From assembly GCA_000154345.1 (NCBI GenBank), contig DS480347.1:1-64000 (forward strand): 64,000 nucleotides of DNA, given 5' to 3'. This stretch comes from [Clostridium] leptum DSM 753 (GTDB lineage: Bacteria; Bacillota; Clostridia; Oscillospirales; Acutalibacteraceae). The position numbers were made by a program, and so were the translations under genes. The number at the start of each line of letters is the position of its first letter. The stretch's first letter is position 1. Below the pieces are notes generated by a model. The model saw only the letters and a list, made by a program, of their open reading frames with translations, was not told the DNA's origin and did no database searches. Below are positions 32,302 through 41,795 of the stretch, piece by piece.

Positions 32302-32961
32302 ATGCCGAAAATTCTGATCGTTGAGGACGACCAGACCATATCTAAGCTGATCGCCGCCAGCCTGAGCATTTCAGGGTATGAAAGCGTACCCTGTTTTGAC
32401 GGGAACGAGGCGGTACATATGGTGAGAAACGAGGAGTTCGACCTGATTTTATTGGATATCATGCTGCCAGGGCTGGATGGCTTTCAGGTGATGGAAAAAA
32501 TTCGGGAAACGGGAACGCCGGTAATTTTTTTAACTGCCATGGGAGACGTTTCCGACCGGGTCAAGGGCTTGAAGTCAGGAGCGGAGGATTATATCGTAAA
32601 GCCCTTTGAGCCCTTGGAGCTGCTGGCAAGGATTGAGATCGTGCTGCGCCGGTTCAACCGGGAACAGAAGAATTTGAGCTTTCGGGACATTACCGTCAAT
32701 ATGGAGGAGCGGAGCGTCCGCCGGGGAAGCGAAATCATCGATTTGACCCCGAAGGAATACGATCTTCTGGTGCTGTTTTTAAAGCACCAGAACGTGGCGC
32801 TAAGCCGGGATAAAATCCTGATGGATGTCTGGGAGTGCTCGGCGAATATCGAAACCAGGACAGTGGATAACCATGTCCAGCGCCTGCGGAAAAAGCTGGG
32901 GCTGGAGGACTGCCTGAAAACAGTTTTTAAAGTGGGCTACCGTTTGGAAAACGACCTCTAA
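32302..32961 (+). CDS. OmpR-family response regulator
   Basis: The 219-residue protein has a receiver domain with the phospho-acceptor Asp in LILLDIMLPG near residue 51, the TAMGD and KPFEP switch residues, and a winged-helix DNA-binding domain (about 125-217) ending KVGYRLEND. It pairs with the histidine kinase 33 bases downstream. The target genes are unknown; the kinase and the third gene suggest an envelope signal. Confidence 0.95.
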   Translation: MPKILIVEDDQTISKLIAASLSISGYESVPCFDGNEAVHMVRNEEFDLILLDIMLPGLDGFQVMEKIRETGTPVIFLTAMGDVSDRVKGLKSGAEDYIVKPFEPLELLARIEIVLRRFNREQKNLSFRDITVNMEERSVRRGSEIIDLTPKEYDLLVLFLKHQNVALSRDKILMDVWECSANIETRTVDNHVQRLRKKLGLEDCLKTVFKVGYRLENDL

Positions 32962-32994
32962 GGCTTGCGGCCGAAAACTGGGAAGGGGGATTCT

Positions 32995-34431
32995 ATGCGC
33001 TTTTGGCAGAAAATATTCCTGATTTCCCTGGCGGTGCTTACCGTTGCGGTGAATACCATCGCCTATCTGCTGATCGGAAACAACCATCAGCTGAATAAGG
33101 AAAAAGAAATTAAATCCAGCGTGGATGAATACAGTATTGTGGTTTCATCCTTCCAGACTAATGTGCTTTACGAGCGCTACCGGTCCAGCGAGGCGGAGCT
33201 GGACGATACCCAGATCACCCAGATTGCCCGGGAGTTTTCCTACCTGTTCACTCTGGATAATTTGTACATACAGCTCAACAAGGGCGAGGAACGGGTATTC
33301 TCTAACTTTACCCGGGATCTGCCGGACAATCTATACGAGAATGTGAATCAGCTCAGCGAGGGCGACGCCCGTGTGCTGATCCGCCGGGATGACGACAGCC
33401 GGGTTTACCTTTACATCACTTCGCCGGTGACGATTCAGAGCAGTAATTATTTTTTTACTACTATTAAAGATATTACCAATATTTACGATGTGAAAAATGA
33501 TCAGCTCCGTTTCTTCAGCGTGCTGGGGCCTATTGTTTCCGTGGTAGTGGCGTTTATCATGCTGATTCTCTCAAAGCTGCTGACCAGCCGGATCAACCGG
33601 CTGCGGAAGTCCACCATGAAGGTGGCCAACGGAGAATATAACGCCATAGAAATTAAGTCTAAGGATGAAATCGGGGAACTGACCGCCGACTTCAACACCA
33701 TGACCGAGGCGGTTAAGCAGAAGGTGGAAAAGCTGGAGGACATCGCCAGCGAGAGAAAGGTGTTTATCGATAATATGACCCATGAGATGAAAACGCCTTT
33801 AACCTCTATCATCGGTTTTTCCGACTTGCTGCGAAGCGCCCGCCTGGATGACGAAACGGTTCATGATTACGCGGAGAGCATTTATAAAGAGGGGAAATAC
33901 CTCAAATCCATCTCATCGAAGCTGATGGATCTGATTTTGCTGCGCCAAAAGCCGGAAATGACGGAAATCGACGTTCCCCGCCTGGTGGAGGAAATCGACG
34001 AAAGCGTGCGCCCCATCGCTTCCAGCAGGCAGGTGGCGTTTTCCGCCGCCTCGGTGGAGGCGAAGCTGGTGTGCGACCGGGAGCTGATTAAATCCCTGCT
34101 GTACAACCTGATCGACAACGCGGTAAAGGCGTCCCAGCCGGGAACGTGCGTGACGCTTAACGCCTATTTTACCCAGGACGGCGTCATGGAGTTTTCCGTA
34201 GCCGACCAGGGCAGCGGTATTCCCAAGGAAGAGCTGGATAAAATTTTCGAGCCCTTTTACCGGGTGGACAAGGCCCGGTCCCGGAAATACGGCGGAGCTG
34301 GACTGGGACTGGCCTTGTGTATGGAAATTGCTCATGCTCACGCCGCGACTCTAGAAATCGAAAGCGAGGTCGGCAGGGGAACGGTGATCCGCCTGCGCTT
34401 TGACGGAAAAGGAAAGGGGTCGGTGCTGTGA
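32995..34431 (+). CDS. sensor histidine kinase
   Basis: The 478-residue kinase has two transmembrane helices (about 8-28 and 170-195) around an extracytoplasmic sensor domain, a HAMP linker, the phospho-His in FIDNMTHEMKTPLTSIIGFS near 255-274, the N box LLYNLIDNAVKAS and the ATP G boxes DQGSGIPKEEL and GGAGLGLAL. AAGGGGG stands before the ATG at 32995. It forms a unit with the regulator and the next gene. Confidence 0.95.
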   Translation: MRFWQKIFLISLAVLTVAVNTIAYLLIGNNHQLNKEKEIKSSVDEYSIVVSSFQTNVLYERYRSSEAELDDTQITQIAREFSYLFTLDNLYIQLNKGEERVFSNFTRDLPDNLYENVNQLSEGDARVLIRRDDDSRVYLYITSPVTIQSSNYFFTTIKDITNIYDVKNDQLRFFSVLGPIVSVVVAFIMLILSKLLTSRINRLRKSTMKVANGEYNAIEIKSKDEIGELTADFNTMTEAVKQKVEKLEDIASERKVFIDNMTHEMKTPLTSIIGFSDLLRSARLDDETVHDYAESIYKEGKYLKSISSKLMDLILLRQKPEMTEIDVPRLVEEIDESVRPIASSRQVAFSAASVEAKLVCDRELIKSLLYNLIDNAVKASQPGTCVTLNAYFTQDGVMEFSVADQGSGIPKEELDKIFEPFYRVDKARSRKYGGAGLGLALCMEIAHAHAATLEIESEVGRGTVIRLRFDGKGKGSVL

Positions 34432-35582
34432 GATTTGATAAAAACACCGGGAAAACCATAGCGTTCGCCTGCGTGATTTTATTCGCCGGCATCCTGTTTT
34501 CCACCTGGGTTCTGCCCGCTGCCACAGAGGATAAAAGTGAGCAGGCGATCGTAATGCCGGTGACGCTGAATAACCCGCAGAAAATTATCGAAAGCCCCGC
34601 GATGAAAGCGGATCCGCAAAAGCTGTACCCGGCGGCCTACAGCCTCCGGGAACCGCTGAATACCAGTCAGATTGACGAAACGGTGGTTCAGGCAAGGAAT
34701 CTGTTTTTGAAGAACGTCAGCGAGGATGTGGAATACCTGTTCAATCTGAAGATAGACAGCGTGATTATGGAGAAATACGCTGAGGCCTGGAGACTGACGC
34801 CGGGAAAGGTAACGGTGCCTTCCGAGCCGGTATGGGAGCCTGATGACGCTCAAAGCGGCGGCGTGTCGCCTCAAACCGGCAGCGGGCCGGAAGGAACCTT
34901 ATCAGAGCCAGGCGCTGAGGATCCTGAGAGCGGAAGCACAGGAACCAGCGAGGAGCCTCAGGACAGCTCTTTAGAGCCTTCTGATGAGGAAAAAGAGCCG
35001 GAGGCAAAGCTTCAGCAGGAGGAATATGAAAGGCAGCAGGAGGAGTATCAAAAGCGTCTCCGGGAGTATGAACAGTATCTTTATGAGGAGGAAAAGGGCG
35101 ACGCCTTTTCGCTGGATATCCTATTTACCGACGCCAAATCCACTACCTGGCGCATTACCGCCTGCGGTTATGCGGATGAGATCATCGCGCTGCACTGTGT
35201 CAAGGAGGATATCGAGGTGACGCCGGTCAGTATTTTTCAGGAAAGGAGCCTGGATTTAGCGGATACTGTTACGGCGAAAATGGACAGCGCGGTTTCTCTG
35301 TTTTATTCCAGAATAGGCTCGATAAGAGATGTGAATGATATCTATGAGAATGGGTATTATTGGAATTATATGGAGCTGTGCTTAGAGTCGCCCTCCTCAG
35401 AGCTCTACTGGAATATTTATGGATGGACGCCGGACCGGGTTCTGATCGCCGGATTCCGCGCGGAAACGAATACTCCGGTTTGCTATGGCCTGGTTCCTTG
35501 GTCAGAGAGCCTTTCTGACCTTTTGCTTGGATACGGCTATGATCCGGAGGTGTTCAGCGGCGCGGGCGGCTACGGATATTGA
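34428..35582 (+). CDS. hypothetical membrane-anchored protein coupled to the two-component system
   Basis: The 384-residue protein has an N-terminal membrane helix or signal anchor (about 10-30), an outer region, an acidic Pro/Ser/Glu linker (about 125-190), a Glu/Gln-rich helix (about 190-220) and a C-terminal globular part rich in Tyr and Trp. The family is not recognised. Its GTG start overlaps the kinase stop, so it is made with the kinase and may be an outside partner of the sensor; that is inferred from coupling alone. Confidence 0.8.
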   Translation: MRFDKNTGKTIAFACVILFAGILFSTWVLPAATEDKSEQAIVMPVTLNNPQKIIESPAMKADPQKLYPAAYSLREPLNTSQIDETVVQARNLFLKNVSEDVEYLFNLKIDSVIMEKYAEAWRLTPGKVTVPSEPVWEPDDAQSGGVSPQTGSGPEGTLSEPGAEDPESGSTGTSEEPQDSSLEPSDEEKEPEAKLQQEEYERQQEEYQKRLREYEQYLYEEEKGDAFSLDILFTDAKSTTWRITACGYADEIIALHCVKEDIEVTPVSIFQERSLDLADTVTAKMDSAVSLFYSRIGSIRDVNDIYENGYYWNYMELCLESPSSELYWNIYGWTPDRVLIAGFRAETNTPVCYGLVPWSESLSDLLLGYGYDPEVFSGAGGYGY

Positions 35583-35600
35583 GTTTTTTTACGGAAAGCC

Positions 35601-35629
35601 TTTCCACCTATGGGAAAATTTGATATAAT
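35601..35629 (+). promoter_or_regulatory. probable promoter of gltX
   Basis: TTTCCA (35601-35606), 17 bases, TATAAT (35624-35629). Confidence 0.5.
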
Positions 35630-35662
35630 AATTCATTATGGAAGAATAAAGGGGAAATGAAC

Positions 35663-37108
35663 ATGGAAGTCAGAACACGGTATGCGCCGAGTCCTACCGG
35701 GTTTATGCATGTGGGTAATCTGAGAACGGCGCTTTATGAATATTTGATCGCCAAATCCCAGGGCGGGAAATTCATTCTGCGGATCGAGGACACCGACCAG
35801 GAGCGGCTGGTGGATGGCGCTGTGGAGGTAATCTACCGCACGCTGGATATGGTAGGCCTGAAGCATGACGAGGGCCCGGATGTGGGCGGTGAATACGGCC
35901 CGTATGTACAGAGCCAGCGAAAGGATATGTACAAGCCCTATGCGGAACAGCTGGTGAAAGAGGGCAAGGCTTATTACTGCTTCTGTACCAAAGAAAGGCT
36001 GGACGCCCTCCACCAGGAGCAGGGCGTCGGCGGCGGTTACGACCGCCACTGCCGGGATCTGCCCCAGGAAGAGGTAGACAGGCTTCTGGCTCAGGGAGTC
36101 CCCTATGTTATTCGTCAGAAAATGCCGCTGGAGGGCTCTACCACCTTCCAGGACGCGGTTTACGGAGAGATCACGGTGGAAAATAAGGAGCTGGAGGATC
36201 AGATTCTGCTGAAGGCCGACGGCTATCCGACCTATAACTTTGCCAACGTTATCGACGATCACAGTATGCATATCACCCATGTGGTGAGGGGATGTGAATA
36301 TCTGTCCTCTGCGCCGAAATACAACCTTTTGTATGAGGCGTTCGGCTGGGAGGTTCCCACTTATGTGCATTTGCCGCTGATTATGGGGAAAAATGAGGAT
36401 GGCAGCGTTTCCAAGCTTTCCAAGCGCCACGGCGCCACCAGCTTTGAAGACCTGATGGCGGACGGCTATCTGCCGGAGGCCGTCACCAACTATATCGCCC
36501 TGCTGGGCTGGTGTCCTAAGGATAATCAGGAAATGTTCACCCTGGAAGGCCTGGCGGAGAGCTTCTCCATCGACGGCATCAGCAAATCGCCGGCGGTGTT
36601 CGACTATGATAAGCTGACCTGGTTTAACGGGGAGTATATCCGCGGGAAATCCCCGGAGGAATTTTTACAGCTGGCGAAGCCTTATTTCCGGCAGGCGTTC
36701 CCGGATACGGAGGCCCCTTATCCCAAGCTGGTGGAAATTCTTCAGCCCCGGGTTACCAGGCTGACGCAGATTCCTGAGATGATCGGCTTTTTCCAAAAGC
36801 TTCCCGGCTACGAAAAGGAGCTGTTTATCAATAAAAAAAGCAAGACCAACCTGGAAAATTCCAAGGAGGTTTTAGAGGATACCATCGCGCTGCTGGAAGC
36901 TCTGCCTAATTGGAATCATGATGGGATCCACGATTGCCTGATTCAGTACGCCCAGGAGAAAGGCCTGAAAAACGGCACCGTTATGTGGCCGGTGAGAATC
37001 GCGGCCGCCGGGCAATTGGTCACGCCGGGGGGCGCGATTGAAATTTTAGAAATCCTGGGCCGTGAGGAAAGCCTGCGGCGCCTGCGCCTGGGCCTTGCCA
37101 AACTATAA
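35663..37108 (+). CDS. gltX: glutamate--tRNA ligase
   Basis: The 481-residue class I synthetase charges tRNA-Glu. Seen: the HIGH-type motif SPTGFMHVGNLR near residues 9-20 and the KMSKS-type motif SKLSKRHGA near 252-260, then an all-helical anticodon domain. The ATG at 35663 has AAGGGG eight bases upstream; another ATG lies two codons earlier but too close to that site. It is followed after 16 bases by glnS. Confidence 0.96.
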   Translation: MEVRTRYAPSPTGFMHVGNLRTALYEYLIAKSQGGKFILRIEDTDQERLVDGAVEVIYRTLDMVGLKHDEGPDVGGEYGPYVQSQRKDMYKPYAEQLVKEGKAYYCFCTKERLDALHQEQGVGGGYDRHCRDLPQEEVDRLLAQGVPYVIRQKMPLEGSTTFQDAVYGEITVENKELEDQILLKADGYPTYNFANVIDDHSMHITHVVRGCEYLSSAPKYNLLYEAFGWEVPTYVHLPLIMGKNEDGSVSKLSKRHGATSFEDLMADGYLPEAVTNYIALLGWCPKDNQEMFTLEGLAESFSIDGISKSPAVFDYDKLTWFNGEYIRGKSPEEFLQLAKPYFRQAFPDTEAPYPKLVEILQPRVTRLTQIPEMIGFFQKLPGYEKELFINKKSKTNLENSKEVLEDTIALLEALPNWNHDGIHDCLIQYAQEKGLKNGTVMWPVRIAAAGQLVTPGGAIEILEILGREESLRRLRLGLAKL

Positions 37109-37124
37109 GAAGGGAGTATGCTTC

Positions 37125-38822
37125 ATGCCGGAAATTGTAAAGCCAGCGGAAGGGGAAGAAACCCCATCGAATTTTATACAGGACTATATTGTGGAGGATT
37201 TGAAGGCGGGAGGACAATTTGAGGGAAAGCAGGTTCACACCCGTTTTCCTCCAGAGCCTAACGGCTATCTGCACATCGGCCACGCCAAGGCTGTCTGCAT
37301 CGACTTTGGCACGGCGGAAAAGTTTGGCGGAATCTGCAATCTGCGAATGGACGACACCAATCCTACCAAGGAAGACGTGGAGTACGTGGACGCTATAAAG
37401 GAGGATATCCATTGGCTGGGGTTTGACTGGGACGACCGGTTTTACTATGCCTCCGAGTACTTTGAGAAAATGTACGAGTTTGCCTGCCGCCTGATTGAAA
37501 AAGGGCTGGCCTATGTGTGCCAGCTGACTCCCGAACAGATGCGGGAAAACCGGGGAGATTTGACCCATCCGGCGGTAAGCCCTTATCGGGACCGCCCTAA
37601 GGAGGAAAGCCTGGAGCTGTTCCGCAGAATGAGAGCCGGGGAGTTCGAGGATGGAAAAATGACGCTGCGGGCTAAAATCGATTTGGCCTCCGGCAATTTC
37701 AATATGCGCGACCCGGTTATCTACCGGATCAACCGGGCCAGGCACCACCGCACCGGAGATACCTGGTGCATTTATCCTATGTATGATTTCGCCCATCCTA
37801 TCGAGGATATGCTGGAGGGAATCACCCATTCCCTATGTTCCCTGGAGTTTGAGGACCATCGGCCTTTGTACGACTGGGTGGTTGATAATGTGGACGGCCC
37901 CTGTAAGCCGCGGCAGATCGAATTCGCCAGATTGGGCATTGACCATACGGTGATGAGCAAAAGAAAGCTGCGGGCTTTGGTGGAAAACGGTCACGTATCC
38001 GGCTGGGATGATCCCAGAATGCCCACCCTGGGCGGCTTGAGAAGAAGAGGGTATACCCCGGCCTCCATCCGAAATTTCTGCGATAGAATCGGTGTTTCTA
38101 AGGTGAATTCCACGGTGGACTACGGCTTTTTGGAGCACTGCCTGCGGGAGGACTTGAATCTGAACGCCCAGCGCACTATGGCGGTGCTGCGGCCGATTAA
38201 GCTGATCCTGACCAATTATCCGGAAAATAAAACCGAGACGTTTGAGGTAGAGAATAACCCCAACCGCCCGGAGGACGGCACCCGCACGGTGACCTTCTCC
38301 AGAGAGCTTTACATCGAGGCCGATGATTTTATGGAAGAACCCGTGAAGGGCTATTTCCGGCTGTTCCCCGGCAACGAGGTGCGGCTGAAGACCACCTATA
38401 TCGTCCGCTGCACCGGCTGCAAAAAGGATGACGACGGCAACGTGGTGGAGGTATACGCGGAATACGACCCTGAGACCAGGGGAGGCAATACTCCCGACGG
38501 CAGAAAAATTAAGGGGACCATCCACTGGGCCGATGCGAAAACTGCTTTGGACGCCGAGGTCCGCTTGTACGATAACCTGTTTTTGGATCCGGAGCCCGAG
38601 GCCGGTGACAAGGACTTTTTGACCCTGTTAAATCCCAATTCCCTGGAGATTCTCACCGGCTGCAAGGTGGAGCGGGGCTTACAGGACGCGCAGGCGCCCC
38701 GGTCGTTCCAGTTTATGCGTTTAGGGTATTTCTGTCTTGATAATAAGGACAGCAAGCCGGGAAGGCTGGTGTTCAACCGTTCCGTATCTCTGAAGGACAG
38801 CTTTAAGCCAAAGAAAAAATAA
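37125..38822 (+). CDS. glnS: glutamine--tRNA ligase
   Basis: The 565-residue class I synthetase has PPEPNGYLHIGHAKA (HIGH) near residues 42-56, RMDDTNPTKED, and the KMSKS-type motif VMSKRKL near 276, followed by the two beta-barrel anticodon domains of GlnRS. Many Firmicutes lack GlnRS and use the Gln amidotransferase route; its presence beside gltX suggests direct charging of tRNA-Gln in this lineage. A short ORF reading back into gltX is not part of it: the start at 37125 follows AAGGGAG. Confidence 0.95.
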   Translation: MPEIVKPAEGEETPSNFIQDYIVEDLKAGGQFEGKQVHTRFPPEPNGYLHIGHAKAVCIDFGTAEKFGGICNLRMDDTNPTKEDVEYVDAIKEDIHWLGFDWDDRFYYASEYFEKMYEFACRLIEKGLAYVCQLTPEQMRENRGDLTHPAVSPYRDRPKEESLELFRRMRAGEFEDGKMTLRAKIDLASGNFNMRDPVIYRINRARHHRTGDTWCIYPMYDFAHPIEDMLEGITHSLCSLEFEDHRPLYDWVVDNVDGPCKPRQIEFARLGIDHTVMSKRKLRALVENGHVSGWDDPRMPTLGGLRRRGYTPASIRNFCDRIGVSKVNSTVDYGFLEHCLREDLNLNAQRTMAVLRPIKLILTNYPENKTETFEVENNPNRPEDGTRTVTFSRELYIEADDFMEEPVKGYFRLFPGNEVRLKTTYIVRCTGCKKDDDGNVVEVYAEYDPETRGGNTPDGRKIKGTIHWADAKTALDAEVRLYDNLFLDPEPEAGDKDFLTLLNPNSLEILTGCKVERGLQDAQAPRSFQFMRLGYFCLDNKDSKPGRLVFNRSVSLKDSFKPKKK

Positions 38823-38832
38823 CGAAATAGGG

Positions 38833-38876
38833 AAAGGTCGGGGATTACAGAAGATCTGTAATCCCCGACCTTTTTG
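38833..38876 (+). terminator. glnS terminator
   Basis: Perfect 18-bp stem AAAGGTCGGGGATTACAG / CTGTAATCCCCGACCTTT with a T run. Confidence 0.9.
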
Positions 38877-39002
38877 ATGTTCGCTGGAAACAAACCGCCG
38901 GGTAGAAAGGCGCGGTTTCCCAGCTGCCGGCCTTCAATGCAATGGAGAAATCAATTTTTCCCGTTGTGCTTCGGGCTTGCTGTTTGAGTTGGATGACATG
39001 AA

Positions 39003-39040
39003 AAAGACCGGAGCAAATCAAATAAGCTCCGGCCTTTTTC
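39003..39040. terminator. bidirectional terminator after uppP
   Basis: GACCGGAGC / GCTCCGGCC stem with A and T runs on both sides; it lies 110 bases past the uppP stop. Confidence 0.7.
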
Positions 39041-39150
39041 ACGGAATTTTATTGAGCGTTCCGAGAGCGATTGAAGGCAAAATTATTTTCTATAAGCCTG
39101 TGCGGCAGGAAAAATTAAAAAGACAACGGTTCAGAGACGCTCGAAAGCCG

Positions 39151-40017
39151 TCATACCGGCATCATTTGAGCGCCGGACAAGGCAAAATACAGTACAACCA
39201 CTATGCCCAGTACAATCCGGTACCAGCCGAAGGCCTTGAAATCGTGCTTTTTGATAAAGCCCATCAGGAACCGGATGGCCAGCATGGAAACGATAAAGGA
39301 AATCACCATGCCTACCAGCAGAATACCCAGCTCAGGCCCCGAGAAGCCGCCGCCCTCCACCAGAAAGATCAGAATTTTTACGCCGCTGGCGCCCAGCATC
39401 GCCGGAATCGCCAGGAAAAAGGAAAACTCAGCGGCTACAAAACGGGAGCAGCCAAGGAACACAGCGCCGAGGATAGTAGCGCCGGACCGGGAGGTGCCGG
39501 GAATCAGCGCCAGCATTTGGCATACGCCGATCAGCAAAGCCATCTGGTAGGTCAATTCAGAAAACTTTTTTACCTTGGGCTGTTTGTTCCGGCTTTCCAG
39601 AATCAGGAACAGAACGCCGTAAAGAATCAGCGTAGCGGCAATGACATAGGGAGTGGAAAGGACGCTGTCAATGACGTCGTTGAACAAAATTCCAATGATG
39701 CCGGCGGGAACGCTGGCCACAAGCACCTTTCCCCACAGGGAAAAGGTGTTTTTCTTTTCCCGCTCTGTTTTCTTAGGAGAAAAAGGGTTCAGCTTATGAA
39801 AATAAAGCACCACAACCGCTAAAATAGAACCAAACTGGATCAGCACCTTGAACATATCAAAGAATTCCTGATTCCGGGCCGGATCCGCCGCTACCGTCAG
39901 AGGGGTAAATTGGTTCAGCAGAATCAGGTGCCCGGTGCTGCTGATGGGAAGCCATTCGGTAATTCCCTGCACGATGCCGAATAAAACGGATTTTAAATAT
40001 TCTAGAATTATTTCCAT
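39151..40017 (-). CDS. uppP: undecaprenyl-diphosphatase
   Basis: The 288-residue polytopic protein of the BacA family has GIVQGITEWLPISSTGHLIL near residues 14-33 (catalytic Glu and Ser) and PGTSRSGATILGAVF near 168-182. It recycles undecaprenyl pyrophosphate to the monophosphate at the outer face of the membrane, for peptidoglycan and other glycans. AAGGAG stands before the ATG. Confidence 0.96.
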   Translation of the reverse strand: MEIILEYLKSVLFGIVQGITEWLPISSTGHLILLNQFTPLTVAADPARNQEFFDMFKVLIQFGSILAVVVLYFHKLNPFSPKKTEREKKNTFSLWGKVLVASVPAGIIGILFNDVIDSVLSTPYVIAATLILYGVLFLILESRNKQPKVKKFSELTYQMALLIGVCQMLALIPGTSRSGATILGAVFLGCSRFVAAEFSFFLAIPAMLGASGVKILIFLVEGGGFSGPELGILLVGMVISFIVSMLAIRFLMGFIKKHDFKAFGWYRIVLGIVVVLYFALSGAQMMPV

Positions 40018-40416
40018 GCCGTCATCTCCTTGTTTTGGGTATGCCCTTTTATCCTATGAGCCGCCGGACAAAAACATGTTTTTCCTTTCGTTTTTTAGAG
40101 AAGAGAACAGATTTTTACGGAAAGGCCTGCCGCGCTCCTGTTCGTAAGCTGTTTCTCTGTCCGGCAGGGGGCCTTTTTCGAGTGCCGGAATCCGGCCGAG
40201 AAAAACACGCCAGGGTCAATGCTCAGCTTGACGCAGCCGATCCTATCGATTTCTGCGGCAACGCGGAACCTGTTTAGCAGGATACGATATCCTTTTGTTC
40301 GGCGGCCTTAGAAGGGCCAAAGCCTGCGAAAGAGCCTTCCGGGAATTTTATGCGGCACAGCACCGCTGAAGCGGGGCGGCCTTGCCTGCGCAGTATTCGG
40401 AAGGCTAGGCGGTTGT
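40018..40416. other. 400-base gap between uppP and fabV
   Basis: The only structure is a long hairpin with GGCCTGCCG and CGGCAGGGGGCC arms around 40120-40178, ending in TTTTT, a possible terminator on the plus strand. No supported gene was found. Confidence 0.35.
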
Positions 40417-41601
40417 TTATTCCACAGACGGGATTTTTACATCCACGTCTACGTCGGCGTCATAATCCACACCATCAATCCCAAAGCCGAAAAGCTGGTA
40501 AAAATCCTTCCAATAACCGTCTAGGTCAGCGTATTGCTTTAGATTTTCATCCGTAACCTGATTCCAAAGCGAATCGACGGCGCTTTGAACCCTGGAATCC
40601 ATTTCCCAGTCGTCCATACGAATGCGGTTCTCCTCATCCACAGGAATCGGAGAGGCGAACAGCTTTTTCCGAAGCAAACGGTCCATTTGCTCGATACAGC
40701 CCTCATGGGTTCCTTGTTCCTTCATCACATGGAACAGAATGGAGATATACAGCGGCACCACGGGAATGGCGGCGCTGGCCTGAGTGACCAGGGCCTTATT
40801 CACCGAAATGAAAGCCTTGCCGCCGATGGCCGACAATTGCTCGGTAATGCGGAGGGCGGTTTCCTGCAAATCCTTTTTGGCTTGTCCGATGGAACCGTTT
40901 TTATAAATAGCGTGGGTTACCTCAGGCCCGATATAGGAATAAGCCACTGTGGCAAAGCTTTGTGCGAGAAGTCCCTTTTCTTTCAAGAGGTCGATCCAAA
41001 GCTGCCAGTCCTCTCCGCCCATCACCTTGACGGTTGCGGCGACCTCCTCGCCGCTGGCAGGCTCGATGGAAACCTCTTTAATCTGATTGGTGCTCAGGTC
41101 GATGCTCCGGCTTTTAAAAGGAGCGCCTACCGGTTTTAAAACAGAGGAGTAGGTGCGTCCTTCTGCGTCTGTGCGGCGGGGAGCGGCCACACTGTAAACC
41201 AGCAGGTCGATTTGTCCCAGATCCTTTTGAATGAGTTCAGCCGCTTGTTCTTTCATTTCCTGGGAAAAAGCGTCGCCAATCAACGTCTTTGCGTAAAGGC
41301 CATCCTCCAGGGCATAGGTTTCAAAGGCCGCGTTATTATACCATCCGGGAGTACCGGTGCGCTTTCCGGAAGCGGGATGGTCATAGGACACACCGATGGT
41401 TTTCGCGCCGCAGCCGAATGCGGCCGCGATCCGCGTGGCCAGCCCAAAGCCGGTGGAACAGCCTACCACCAATACGTTTTTACATCCGGTCATAGCGCCT
41501 TGGGCTTTCACATAGGCGATTTGATCCGCGACATGGCGCGCGCAGCCGACAGGATGGGCGGTGGTGCAGATAAATCCTCTGGTTTTTGGTTTTACAATCA
41601 T
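40417..41601 (-). CDS. fabV: trans-2-enoyl-CoA/ACP reductase FabV
   Basis: The 394-residue NADH-dependent reductase has VVGCSTGFGLATRIAAAFG near residues 46-64 (dinucleotide fold), GTPGWYNNAAFE, LVYSVAAPRR and the active site Tyr-x8-Lys in AYSYIGPEVTHAIYKNGSIG near 223-242. FabV/TER enzymes reduce enoyl-ACP in fatty acid synthesis or crotonyl-CoA in butyrate formation. FabV in Gram-negative bacteria and TER in anaerobes are the same fold, so the substrate is open. The ATG at 41601 has AGGAGG seven bases upstream; a longer frame is not supported. Confidence 0.93.
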   Translation of the reverse strand: MIVKPKTRGFICTTAHPVGCARHVADQIAYVKAQGAMTGCKNVLVVGCSTGFGLATRIAAAFGCGAKTIGVSYDHPASGKRTGTPGWYNNAAFETYALEDGLYAKTLIGDAFSQEMKEQAAELIQKDLGQIDLLVYSVAAPRRTDAEGRTYSSVLKPVGAPFKSRSIDLSTNQIKEVSIEPASGEEVAATVKVMGGEDWQLWIDLLKEKGLLAQSFATVAYSYIGPEVTHAIYKNGSIGQAKKDLQETALRITEQLSAIGGKAFISVNKALVTQASAAIPVVPLYISILFHVMKEQGTHEGCIEQMDRLLRKKLFASPIPVDEENRIRMDDWEMDSRVQSAVDSLWNQVTDENLKQYADLDGYWKDFYQLFGFGIDGVDYDADVDVDVKIPSVE

Positions 41602-41795
41602 GAAAAAGCCTCCTAATTGTCTTCTATGGCGGTAAAGCCAGGAAATTTCCATGGAATAAAATAGCAGTACAATTATTTTATTATAGCATAGCCGGGAAAG
41701 AAAGGGCAAGCTTTCCGGAAAAGTTTCGAGACGCTCAGCGGTCATAACAAAGGAATGTCGTCCATATAACTAGTACCAGATTAGGGGGGATGCCT

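Noticed and set aside
31371..34431. Vancomycin resistance cluster (VanY with a two-component system)
   Set aside because: vanH, the D-Ala-D-Lac ligase and vanX are absent; VanY-like peptidases with a sensor pair are common in Clostridia.
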